A stretch of DNA of 64,000 nucleotides, taken from NCBI GenBank assembly GCA_003313425.1, contig NHZP01000023.1, positions 868,001 through 932,000 on the forward strand, written 5' to 3'. The stretch is from Pseudopyrenochaeta lycopersici. Lineage: Eukaryota > Ascomycota > Dothideomycetes > Pleosporales > Pseudopyrenochaetaceae. The stretch's first letter is position 1. Every line of letters starts with the position of its first letter. The notes under the pieces are model-generated. The model ran no database searches. It had not been told where the DNA came from and saw only the letters and a program-made list of their open reading frames with translations. A program made the position numbers and the translations under genes. Shown piece after piece: positions 43,823 through 55,553 of this stretch.

Positions 43823-46800
43823 GTTATAAGCCCGGTTTGCACCTCCTAAGCTACGTAACTCTACACGAATATAGCTTTAGACGTGTAACTGATAATAACT
43901 ACGTTCACCTTTACCTGTTATGTCTATTAACAGCTAGGTCAGCGTCAAAGACCTATATAGTTAACAAGTGTCGCTATTTAACTAGAACTGTTGCTCTCTG
44001 CATAGAGATTAGTTTAGTAATTGATCACTGAGATCACGATGTCGTACAACGACGCAGGAGTCACACGAGTGACTGTTTTACTGGATAAACTAGCCGACTG
44101 GGAGTCGTGGTTCTAGCTATAACAAGAGAAAGCTGTTATAGATAGTATTTAGAAGTACTACGACATCTTAAAACTAAAGGATAAGCTACTAAAGCTTAGA
44201 GAACTAACTAGACCGTTACCTAGCGATATACGGCTAGGAGCGATAGAGATTAGCCAGCTAGACGCAGCTAAAAAGGCATTATACAGTAATCTCCTTTAAG
44301 ACTAGAGATATAAAAGAGCAGAGTATATAAAACTTAAGCAGAAGGATAGTGAGCTCCTTCTTAACATTAGCCGTACGATTGCTGCTCGACACCTTTACCT
44401 TATTAGCGGAAAAGATAAGGCGTACGATTAACTAGTCACTCTTAAGAAGCAGTTTGCGCTAACAGCTGCCTCACGAAGCAGAGAGCTGACTATTAAATAT
44501 TAAGCTCTGCAGGACAATCCTTAGAGTTAAGATCCTAAGTAATAGCTTAACGACTAGATTCACATTACTAACTAAGGCGGGGAGGTAGGTCTCTCTAAAA
44601 CAACAGGTTATTAAGCTTAAGAGAATTTCCTAACATCTATTAGGACGATTGCCCCTGAATAGGCCGCGTCGTCGCACTATAACCTTATCAAAAAGGAGAC
44701 CTTAGACAAGATAAATAAGATTTAACCTCTAGCAGACTATATAGCTTAGTTCAGGGTCTATTATCAACAAATTGGGCCTAGTACAACGTCGCTTGGCACG
44801 TTTGTAACACTCGGTGTTTCAAACAGAACAGACCAGAAGAACCAGAAGGACTAGAAGGAGCAGAGATCATCAAAATCAGCTTATAAGCTAGAATGTCTCT
44901 GCAGAGGTATGCATTGGTACAGGGAGTGCTGGTACCTATTTCCAGATCATCTAAAGAGACTAGAGAGCTTTCGACCTATTAAAGCTGTACAGGATAGAAT
45001 AGCTAAGGCCTTAAAGAACCTAGAGCAGGTTAAAAGGATTAACAAGCTCCTCGCTCGTCACGGCAAGAAAATTAAGGGCGTAGATAAGCCAATAAGCCTT
45101 AACGGTGGAAAGGAGAGCTAAGGGGGCAGTTTTGCGACCTACAGCTCCTTCTCCGTCACCCAGGTGCAACTAAAAACGCTGCCAACGATTATTAATTAAT
45201 GGATCCTTAACCTAGGCTCAAACATCTATATATGCAATTTAAGGAGGTTTAGCTGGCGAGAGACAAGGCAGGCTACAGCTCAGGAAACAGTGCTTGCAGG
45301 AGACTCAAGTCTAGCAATACAGGCCTGGGGAGAGGTTGTGTTTAAAGTTAATTAACTGTCTGGAATAAGTTAGATTAAGCTGACTAATATGGCCCTTATA
45401 GAAGGCTTCTTTACAAACGTTGTAAGCCTCTTAAGATGCCGAGAAATAGGTATTCAGTTCGACTTAGGACGAGATGTTATATACAAGCAGTATCCGTCAA
45501 ACGTCACATGCCTACTTAGGTATAAAGAAGGACACTGGATCGTTGATGCTGACGAGAACGATCGTCTAGTACTAAGTAGCTTCGCAACAGCTCTTCGAGG
45601 AGCGTACAAGGTCTCACGGGAAGATCGACGTCCAATTGCCGCATCTTATGTTAAAGCTCATGAGATGTTTGCACACGCGAGCAAGGAGGTGATCGACCAC
45701 TTAAATGCAAACGTACAAGGAATCAGTCTTGAGCAAGGAGCTCGAGCACCACATCTGCGAGAATGCGAGACCTGCATTAAGTTAAAATCGACAGCTCAGG
45801 TCAGTAGGCGTCAATCAGACGATCAAGCTACAAGGCCTTTCTATAGGATTATAGTTGATCTCGTACAGCTGATCCTAACAGGAGAAACGTGCTATAACGG
45901 AGATCGTTACCTCCTGCATGCTGTATGCGAGTTCTTAAGGTAGCATAAGGCGACGACTCTTACTAATAAAACACTACCTGTCGTAATAGCAGCGTTGCGA
46001 GCGCTAATAAACAAGATTGAACGCTAGTATGGATATACTGTCGTTGTCCTTAAGGTTGACGGCGATCGCGGATATAGCTTACAGCTCTATGAGATCGCGA
46101 GGCAGGCTAGCCTCAAGGTTGAGCTTCGAGCCCCTGACACGCCTGAACAGCTAAGAGCCGCAGAGCAAGCAGAGAACGTGATTATAACAAGAGCAAGATT
46201 ACTTCAAATTAAGGCAGGACTGCCAAAGTCGCTGTCAAATGAGCTAGCAGTTACAGCAGCTCGAATCGTCAATGTCACGCCTACCAAGTCAATCGCATGG
46301 AAGACGCTATATGAGCTAGTCTATGGCAGGCAGCCTTCAGTTGCCCATTTCTCACAGATAGGCTGCAAAGCCTATGTCCTGAATAAGAAGCTAAAGAAAG
46401 CAGATAAGCTTAAGTCTTGTACATTTATAGGATACCTTACAGGGTACGACTTAACGAATATCTTCCGCATCTAGCTGCTAAAGAAGAGCTAGGTAATACG
46501 CGTGAGAGACGTAATATTTTAGAAGAACAGCCTTTTTAACGACTACAAGAAAGCTGAGAGAGAAGCTATCGTACGAGAAGATATTAACTATCTCAACATA
46601 CCTCAGGTACAGGAGATAGAGGCTAATTAAGAGATACTGCAGAACTAGAGGCATCAGCTCAACAATAAGACAGCTCGTTCTACAGAGATAGCTGAAAACA
46701 ACATAGTAGCAGAGTTCTATAAGGACTGGGGCTTTCTACTAACACTAGAACTATCAGATCGTAGTACTACACTACCTTAACAGGAGGCAGACGACGATAG

Positions 46801-49004
46801 AGAATCAGGCCGAGCTACAGAGCTGGTAGAACAAGTTAGTGCTGAAGATTAAGGCACTGAGGAACAGGTTCAAGAACAGCTGCTTGATAAGCTGCAGACA
46901 CATTATGAGGATGACACGTCTACAGTCACAAGTAGACCAGATGGACCAAGTAGGCCAGATGGACCACTTAGGCCAGCTGCAACAGGCAGGCGAGGCCGAC
47001 CACGAAAGCTACCATCTGAGTGGCCTAGAGGATGGAGCAATACAGACAACTATGTACCAGATCGTCAGCAGAATAATACACCAAAGATAGCTAATCCTGC
47101 TGTTAGAAGTAGTAGTAATATTATAGAAGGGAAGAGAGCTAGGAGGCTAGCTAACTAAGCCCTAGCTACATACTACAGAGCATTCGCAGTAGTATTAAAT
47201 CCAACAGCTCCTTTAAAGCTCGCAGGTAAGATGCCTAGGTTAAGGCTACATTATAACTAACTGCCAGAGCCACCAAAGTAATAGAAGGAAGTAAAGGATT
47301 ATCTATTTAGTGCTGAGTTTAGAGAGGCAGCACAAGCAGAGCTTAACAGCTGCTGGTTAAAAGATTGCTTCAAGCGTACAGAGGTCACTGCAATAATAGC
47401 AGATGCTAAGGTTCTACCCTTAATATAGGTATTCTTATATAAGTTTGACGAAGACGGGTACCTATACAAGTTTAAGGCGCGTATATGCGTACAAGGAGAC
47501 CTGCAGGAGGCATAGGGTAAGACGTATGCTGCAACGTTAGCTATTAAGGTCTTTTAATCTCTTGTAGCACTAGCAGCAGCATTTAACCTAAAGATATTTT
47601 AGTTTAACGCCCTAAACGCCTTTCTTAACGCTTAACTACTACGCAAGATATACTATCGTACGCCTGAAGGGTTTACAGACGAGTTTAGCGAGCTTCTTAA
47701 GCTTCAGCGAGCGCTCTATAGCCTTAAGGAAGCACCACTACTATAGTACTAGGAGCTCTTATTAACCTTAAAGAAGCTTAGGTTAAGGCCTGTGCTAGGA
47801 GCACCGTGCCTATACATGAACAACCGTCTGATCGTCTTTTTCTATGTGGACGATATCGTCGTCCTCGTCCATCCGCTCAATATGAGCTACTACCAAACGT
47901 TCAAGCAACAGATACTTGGAACGTACAAGATCCGTGAGCTAGGCGAGCTAAAGTAGTTCCTCAGCATCCGTGTAATCCGCGAGGAACTTACTCAATTAAT
48001 CTACCTAGTACAGGACTCATTTATCGACAAGATCGCAGTAAAGTTTACCCTAAGGTCTAGCGTGAGATGCCCAGACGTACCCCTGAGGGACAACGTCCTC
48101 CTGCCTTCAACAGAGGATTTAAGTGCTGCTCGAACACAAAGGTATCAGCAGCTAGTTAGATCACTAGCGTATATATCGACATTAACGAGACCAGACGTCG
48201 CGAGAGCGCACTCAATCCTTGCACGCCACCTACAGAATCCAGGGCAAAAGCACCTGCACGCTGCTAACTATGTATGGAGATACCTAATAGGCACAAAGCA
48301 CCTAGCTATTCGAGCGTTAGGGGACATCCAGCACAGCATAACTAGCATCACATCGCCAGCTCAGCAGGAGCTAGACTAAGAACCTCTCTTTTATGGTGCA
48401 TTAGATGCGGCCTTCGCAGATGAGCCTAAAACTCGCCGAAGCTCTCAAGGCTACATCTTTAAACTATATAGACTGCCTATCAACTAGAAGGCAACAGTCT
48501 AATAATCAGTCATAAAATCGACTACTAAGGCTGAGCTACTATCTCTATCCCTTGCAGGATCAGAGATAGAATAGTGGCAACGCTTCTTTCAAGCTATTCA
48601 ATTTAACCCTAAGTTTACACCAGCACTGTAGTGTGATAACCAGCAGACTGTCTTAATCGTGACAAAGGCAGTTAACAAGCTTCAGACGAAGCTAAAGCAT
48701 GTAGACGTATATCATTATTAGTTACGTTAGGAGGTAGCAGAAGGCAGACTGCAGGTAGACTGGAAGGCTACTACAGAGATGCCAGCTGACAGCCTTACAA
48801 AGATCCTTAGTCAACAGAAGTACGCTGACTTCGTACGCCAGCTAGGACTAAGTGACCTATCAAGGATTCGAGAGGAATCAGAGAGTACTGCTCTCAGTCT
48901 GCAGGACCTGGGGGGGTGGTACTACCAACTACAGTAGAGGCAGACGCTTAAGGACACTCATTTACAGCTTTCGTTGCTCTTCATTCACTCAAGCTGGGGG
49001 GGTG

Positions 49005-49127
49005 TGTTAGCCAACACGGTTAGCTCCTCACGTGCTCTGTTATATAAGCATCCACAGGGTATATAGTTCCCTTGTGTCTTATTTGATAGGAATCAACCTA
49101 GTTCCTCCTGCCTGCTGCCCGCCAACA
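49005..49127 (+). repeat. 3' LTR of the copia element
   Basis: 123 bp, identical by eye to 43700-43822 and preceded by a polypurine tract. Confidence 0.92.
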
Positions 49128-49140
49128 AACAATTGCTGCA

Positions 49141-49520
49141 CTTTGGCAATGCTCGCTAGCCCCCTCGCTCAGGCTGAGCTTGACTACCCTCATTGACCAA
49201 CTACCAGCCCTTACATTAAGTAGCTGACTCTGCTTAACCTGCAGAATGCCTCCATGAGCCATATTTCGCCTGCACTGCTTCTTCTTACGTTATTTACGCC
49301 GAATAGCTGGGCGTAGCCTTAAATTCTCGTTAGCAAGGAGAACTGCTAGGCTCATAGCAAGCTGACAGCTTTCAATAACTAGGCGAATAGCTTGACTAAA
49401 TAAGCTCTGGGACTGACGAGCTAGGAGATCTTTGACTAGCTGAGCCTGCTGCTTAAGCTGAAATACAGTGTGCGGTGTCTCAGCTCACCATTCTGCTGCT
49501 GCTGCTACTACTAGTGGAGG
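49141..49520 (-). pseudogene. C-terminal fragment of a Fot1/pogo-type DDE transposase
   Basis: The minus-strand translation contains CQLAMSLAVLLANENLRLRP, then IRRK-stop-RKKKQCRRNMAHGG, then ILQVKQSQ. This resembles the C-terminal tail of Fot1-like transposases (small-residue helix, ENxxLR, basic RRKRxxRR, then a Gly-Gly stretch). It is truncated by the copia element inserted directly beside it. The rest, up to 49,914, shows no gene. Confidence 0.5.
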
Positions 49521-49914
49521 CGGCGTACGAACAACTGTAAGCGACGAGAGAACGCGCTTTGGACAAGCTAAGACAATACCTGTTGCTTAAAAACCTGCCT
49601 TACATGCCAATCTTCACAAACTAGTCCACGACCTTATCATAGATGTTATAACGGTCCCAGTTGAGCGCCCCCATTCTTCTTGCTTTGAGTTCTGGATAAC
49701 GCTTCTTGTTAGGTCTTAGATTGTAGTTCTCGTCTCCTTACACAGCGTAGGGCTAGGGCCACTGCCGTTATTTACGAATATTTAATCCTACTATTAGCTC
49801 TTATTCTTAATACTAAAACTGCAGGATTATAATAAGCTATCTTGTTAAGTCTACAACACTATCATACAGAGAAGGCATTATATAGGATAATTACTATATG
49901 CAATAGTGTACTAC

Positions 49915-50770
49915 CTACTGTACTAATTTATGTATGCGGGCTAAGTCTTCACCCTCAATACTATTGATACTGTTTCGTACTACTACATCAATTGCTTCTT
50001 CTACATCTACAGACCCCTGAAACAAGTCAAGCCAACCACGAGTATCATCACGTGAGAGTAGGCCAACAACCGTAGCTGCAACATCTTGTCGTGTAACTTG
50101 TCCCTGGGCACCCGCTTGGCCCAGACAGATCTTGCCAGTACCTCTTGAGTTCGTCAGCCAGGTCGGTCGCAGGCTGATTGCCTGGAAAGGAGCACGCCGT
50201 TCCTGGGCTCGTTTGTTAGCCAAGGCGACCAAATATTCATCCGCCTCGAGCTTAGCCCGCTGGATATCTGGGAATGAGTTCTTTTCTGATATCCATTCTT
50301 TATAGTCTTTATCTGTCCACCATGGTGCTCGGTTCCTACGTGCCGCGGGGAACGATATGAACAGGAACTTGGTAACAGATGCCTCATCAACACAGGCCTT
50401 CATGAAGCTTTTAGCAGCATCACGGTCTACGCCATACGGATTAGACATAGAACCTAAAACCTGTTAGAATCGATAACATTTTATTGCCTTGCGCGTTAAA
50501 GGAGATTAGCTTACCTGCTGCAAAGATAACATAATTTGGATTTGCTTGTGCAAGCAAGCTTTTGGCCTTCGCAGCAGTTGTTATTTTCGCTAAGTCGTTG
50601 ACCAGAACTTTCACATTTCCTTTTTGACCCTGGCCTAAGCGATAGATTTCGGATTGCTGTTCTGGATCTCGAACTACGCTGACAACATCCCATGATCGTG
50701 CGAGCATAGATGTAGTTATTAAGCGAGAGAGAACCGCATTCCCGCCGAGTAATAATACGCAAGGGGCCAT
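49915..50770 (-). CDS. Atypical SDR / NmrA-like NAD(P)-binding protein
   Basis: 264 aa from exons 50770-50515 and 50453-49915 with a 61-nt intron (GTAAGC to TTTAG). The N-terminus APCVLLLGGNAVLSRLITTSML is a Rossmann beta-alpha unit in which the usual GGxGxxG reads GGNAVLS. It continues VVSVVRDPEQQ, the spliced AAGSMSNPYGVDRDAAKSFM, SVTKFLFISFPAARRNRAPWW, then RAKLEADEYL (the YxxxK-equivalent helix carries no Tyr-Lys pair here), and finally TRQDVAATVVGLL. This is the layout of atypical SDRs (SDR_a5/NmrA-like) of fungi, which may be redox enzymes or NAD(P) sensors. The frame is intact although the flanks are decayed repeats. Confidence 0.85.
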
Positions 50771-51877
50771 TACAACAGTATAAAGTACTTTCGCTGAAAT
50801 TCTGCTTTATAATTGGAAAAATATTGTTGCTTTTAATTGCTAAAATTAACAAGTACTAGAAATTTGAAGGTACTCTATATACTAGAGAAGCCGGCCTTAG
50901 CTGCAGATTTTTCGGGTGGGGCAAAAGAATTACAATCGGTCCGGCAAGTAGTATATTTCGCTGTTAACTCCGATCTAGGACTTAACGCGTGCTTAAGTCC
51001 ATGGACTGACCCTAGGCTAGCTTAAGTTACGGCAAAACTGCGGAATAAGCTCGGCATCGTGGCGATGGGCCACATCGGCGTTGGGCCACCCCACCAAAAT
51101 TGTCACCCCTCAAAAAAATTCAAGATATCTCAATAACGAGGTTTAAATTTAAAACTTAGTACACATAGACTTAAGGCCTTAAGCAGCTGCATCAGCTGCG
51201 GCCTTTTTAGCTGCGATAGCTCTAGCTCTAGCAAAAATTTCTTGTTATTTCTCTGTCTCTTTCTCTTATACAGCAGCTATAGTATTAACGTCTACAAACC
51301 TCTTATTAGAGTTAACCTTAATTTGCTTTCTAGTTAGTGTTATAGTCTCTTATTACTAGCCTTAAGCTTAGTAGTGCGAGTATTCCTGCTTATAATAGCC
51401 TTACTTACTTTCTGTAGTACTAGGCGCGGACTAGCTAATAGCTTACCTTCCTTAGTAAGCAGCTTTTAAGCCTAGTAGATATCCTAAGGCCTCTAAGGTA
51501 TTAAGAAAACAGTATCCTAAGGAGATAGAGCTCTAGGAGGAGTAACTAGGCGAGATATCTATAAGGACTAAAGGACTAGGCTAGGATTAAAAGGAGAGAG
51601 GCTAGTTACTCTTTACCTAGCTCTTATAACTCTTTCTATAAAGCTAGCCTCTTAAGCTTAATAGTAGTAACTTATAAATTTCTACTTCTTAACTAGTACT
51701 ACGTTATTAAGAGATACTAGAGCTTAAATCTTAGCTCTATACTTTAACTTAACTACTAAGAAGCTAGTAAGATTAAGAGGCTATAGGATATAAGAGTAGT
51801 AAAGAGGTAGATAGAGGAGCTTAATTTTATACTACTTATAGAGTAGTATAAAGTTAAGGCTAATATAGCTACTATAG
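50771..51877. other. Promoter region followed by RIP-like repeat DNA
   Basis: Upstream region of the SDR gene to about 51,110, then TA-rich DNA dense in CTAG with no open frames. Nothing further is recognised. Confidence 0.5.
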
Positions 51878-52349
51878 TGTGCCGATGCACTTGGTGACCT
51901 GGTCACCTGGCCACTAAGGGCATCTCAGCTAGTTAGATGCAGCAGTTCAGATGCAGCAGTTCAGATGCAGCAGCTCAGGCCATAGCAGCTTAGGCCACAG
52001 CAGCTCAGACTTCAAGGCAATTAAGCGAGATTAGCAGAAAAATAAGGATATAAGGAGGCAGGCAGGCGGAGGGTATCCAGCATCTACTGGAAGGAAGCAC
52101 GATCTAGCATCTACTATTAAGGATCCAAGATCTAGGAACTACAGAATAACAGCAGAAGTATAGACAGATAGACAGATACAGCTACCACAGCTATAGGCTA
52201 TTACCCCTCCCCCCCCTTATTGTTTATCCTTGTTTACCTACCTCCTACCTCTTATCTTATCCTTGATGGGATGACTACCTAGCTGTGTTCAGTGTGCTCA
52301 AGGCTACCATCGACAGGGAGAAGTTGGCTGAGGCCTCTGTTCCTGCACA
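51878..52349. repeat. Unmutated repeat-like segment, possible solo LTR
   Basis: 472 bp of balanced composition starting TGTGCCGATGCAC and ending CTGCACA, with ATAG on both sides (a 4-bp match only). It includes three near-identical AGATGCAGCAG(T/C)TC units at about 51,935-51,975 and a pyrimidine-rich tract near 52,205. The start resembles TGTGCCGTTGCAC at 63,656. Boundaries are tentative. Confidence 0.4.
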
Positions 52350-53024
52350 ATAGTAGTTAAGTAATAGCAGCTACGTACAGTGCCCTTTTAAAAGTTCTCG
52401 CCGCGCTAGTGCGACGCGCTCTATTATAACAATACTACCTTAACTTTACAGTATTATAATTATGCTACTATAACGCTAAATTCTTTAAGAAATAGACTAA
52501 AATACGCGCAGACGTGCTAATTTAATAGTCTAGTAGTAGAATTAGATTATTAGTATACTATATAGTAGTACTATATTTACTAAAGTTACTAACGCGTTTA
52601 GCTATAGTAAACGCAGTATACGTAATAGTAAGAAAAGATATTAATAAACTAGTAAAATAATAAATAAACTTTATAGTAGTAGACTACTTATACTATTACT
52701 TTATTAGAAGAAGATTATCTGTTATAAAGTACGTATATAGCTAAAAATTATATATAAAGAGCTAGCTAAAGAGATAGTATTTATAAATCTAGATAGTACT
52801 ACTTTAAAGCTACCTAGCTATTCTATATTATAGTAGTATCTTAAAAGATAAGGCTTTACTAAATCTCCTTATAAAAAGTATTTAAAGCTTAATAGATTAC
52901 GTACGTTATAGTAGCTTAAGCTCTATAGAGAGTACTCTTATTTCTTATAGTATTAATATACTATATACGTCTTTGATAAGTACTCTTTTTAGAAAGGCTT
53001 AGAGTAAATATAAGAGTAAGTATT

Positions 53025-53147
53025 TGTTAGCCAACACGGTTAGCTCCTCACGTGCTCTGTTATATAAGCATCCACAGGGTATATAGTTCCCTTGTGTCTC
53101 ATTTGATAGGAATCAACCTAGTTCCTCCTGCCTGCTGCCCGCCAACA
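53025..53147 (+). repeat. Solo LTR of the copia family
   Basis: 123 bp, one visible difference (C for T in the TCTCATTT stretch) from the LTRs at 43700 and 49005. Flanked by GTATT at 53020-53024 and 53148-53152. Confidence 0.92.
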
Positions 53148-53589
53148 GTATTTTATAATTTATAAGAGAAATAGAAGATAATAATACCATAAACTTATAG
53201 TTATAGTAAGAAGGTAGTATAGATAGTATAGGGTTTAATATAGCTAGATAAATATAAGTATATATAGAAGACCTCTCTAGTTATAATAGAGCGTAATCCT
53301 AATACTCTAAACTATAAATACTCTACTAAAAGTTATATTAAAGCTTTAAAGAAAGGCTTCTTACAATTATAGCGTTGTTTATAGCTTTTTATATAAAATA
53401 ACGCGCGCGTATATATAGCTACAGCTATAAGGAGATTTCTAGCTAAGCACTACATTAGTATAGTTAACTAGCTACTCTACTTACCTAATCTTAACTTAAT
53501 TAAGTACCTTTAGTAGTATCTTAAAAGCTTATATATAAATCTTATCTTTAGTATAATAATTATAGTTAAGCTATAGAGGAGTAGGATAG

Positions 53590-53981
53590 TGTGAAGAATC
53601 TTAAAAGCTATTGGTGAGAATAACTAATGAGACTGCAAGGTTGGTTCTCCGGGATAGAGTGAGGGACTAGATGGAAGGGGGGTTTTTAATACTAAGACAG
53701 TAAGAGGGCGCTTCTGTAAAGAGTACTAAAGGTTAAGAATAATTAGTATTGCTATTACTATACTGTAGAGTATAATATTAAGTTAAACATAATAAGCCGT
53801 AAGGGTTCATTGTAGTAATCTTATATACATAGAAGTTATGCATGTTGCTCAGTGTGCTCGGTGTGCTCAGTGTCACTGATCAGACTGATTAACTGAGCAC
53901 GTCACGTGATCTCGGTTGTTGGTCCAATCTTGTGAGGTCCAGTTGGGGCCACTAGGACAGGGTTCCAGCAGGATCGTAACA
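53590..53981 (-). repeat. Solo LTR of a gypsy family related to the element at 55161
   Basis: 392 bp on the minus strand. It ends (plus view, left) in TGTGAAGAATCTTAA, the reverse complement of the end of the LTR at 55161. Its other end, TGTTACGATCC, is diverged from that LTR's TGTTAGGATCT. Flanked by GATAG at 53585-53589 and 53982-53986. Confidence 0.88.
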
Positions 53982-55160
53982 GATAGCTTTTACGCTATAT
54001 TAAAAAGTTACTAGCGTTATATACTAGCTAGCCTAATTTAGCGCCTTATTATAAGTATACTATAATAAATTAATATATATAAGAAAGTATAAGAGTAGTA
54101 AATAAAATATTAAACCTGTGCGTAACTACTAACGTGAGCGGCAAGCGAAACGCCTAGGTAAGCGAAACGCCCACTCTTGCCAAGACCACACCTCCTTCTA
54201 CCTTGAACTGTAATGTCTTAATAACTTAATATTAAATTACTCCCTTATAAGGATAGAATTATCTTAGCTATCTAAGTAATAAAAAAAGACGCGATATTAA
54301 GTGATTAACGAGCTGTAGCAGTCTATAACGTTCCTAGAAGGACTCTCTGCGACTAACGCGCTAGAAAGCTTTTATAACGCAACAGCTAACCTAACTTATT
54401 AAAGCTTAACAGGCATAAGGAAGACGCGATTATCTAATATATAAGGAAGCTAGACGCGCGAGGATTTGCCCCTATACTGTCTTATCTCCGTAAGATAGCA
54501 AATTAGTTACTAGCTGCTTGTAGTAGTAGCTAGGTAGGAGAAAAATAGGCTAGAAACTTCGTCTCTCGTAAGCCTAAGATTAAATCCTAACTAAGTAGGC
54601 TACGCAACTACTAGAGAGTCCTATACAGCGATCTAGCTATTATTAGCCTCTAGTTTAACCATATACGCAATATTAAAGCTAAGTACAGCGTCCTAGATAA
54701 AGATACCTATAACTTTAACAAGACTAGCTTTACTATAGGCGTAGGAGGGTCTGTTAAGGTAGTAACTGCGTCTAAGAGACGTACTCGACTACTAGGGATA
54801 CAACCTAGTAACTGTGAGTAGGTAACGTTAATTACTAGTATTAACGCTATAGGCTAGATAATTCTACCCTTTATTATCTTTAAAGCTAGGAACTACGACA
54901 AGTCCTAGTTACCTAATCTATCTAAGGGCTAGCGTATAGGCCTTAGTAAGAACGGCTAGACTAATAATAAACTTAGTCTAGCCTAGCTACAGTACTTTAT
55001 CTAGTATATAGCAGCCTAGATAGTAGGCAGTTACTAGCTACTAGTAATTAATAGCTATAAGAGCTATAATTTACTTACCTTCTAGGATCTATATAAGGAG
55101 AATAAGATAATTACCCTCTATATACCTTCCTATTTATTCTATATCCTACAGCCGCTTAAT

Positions 55161-55553
55161 TGTTAGGATCTGGAATCCTGGACAGGGAGGGAGAGCCTCA
55201 GGTACTGACAGCCAGTCAGGGAGCGCCAGTGTTCCACTCTGTCACGCGTCACGTGACCGCTCGCTCTGCCAAGGACGAGCGCTCGCAGCACTCGCAGCGA
55301 GCGCGACGAGCGCGTTATGTATATAGATCACCACAATGAACTCTTATAGCTTATTATGTTCAACTTAATATTATACTCTACAGTATAGTAATAGCAATAC
55401 TGATTATTCTTAACCCTTAGTACTCTTTACAGAAGCACCCTCTTACTGTCTTAGTATTAAACCCCCTTCTATCTAGTCCCTCACTCTATCCCAGAGAACT
55501 AACCTTGCAATCTTATTAGTTATCTTCACTAATAACCCTTAAGATTCTTCACA
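55161..55553 (+). repeat. 5' LTR of the nested gypsy element
   Basis: 393 bp, TGTTAGGATC to ATTCTTCACA, with a GCTCGCAGCACTCGCAGCGA stretch and TATGTATATAG. Differs from the 3' LTR only by transitions. Confidence 0.9.

Larger units (their letters stand above)
43700..49127 (+). mobile_element. Complete Ty1/copia LTR retrotransposon with RIP-type stops
   Basis: 5,428 bp between two identical 123-bp LTRs, flanked by AACAA at 43695-43699 and 49128-49132. A G-rich polypurine tract (GGGGGGGTG) abuts the 3' LTR. A gag-like frame starts MSYNDAGVTRVTVLLDKLAD near 44039. GAG-pre-integrase is visible at 45389-45943 (AHEMFAHASKEVIDHL and a HX..CxxC-like ECETCIKL), integrase around 45.8-46.5 kb, reverse transcriptase with FFYVDDIVVL near 47,840, and RNase H near 48.4-48.8 kb. 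The order IN before RT is copia-type. Reading is interrupted repeatedly by TAG/TAA at positions where Gln or Trp is expected, so it is not autonomous now. Confidence 0.92.

Noticed and set aside
44039..48950. Alternative genetic code or programmed readthrough of TAG/TAA in the copia and gypsy elements
   Set aside because: Host genes in the same window use these stops normally and keep CAA, CAG and TGG; the stops sit where RIP (C-to-T, G-to-A) would create them.
43545..51100. Similar CACCAAAATT blocks near 43,580 and 51,090 as ends of one transposon
   Set aside because: They lie in the same orientation rather than inverted, and no target duplication was found.
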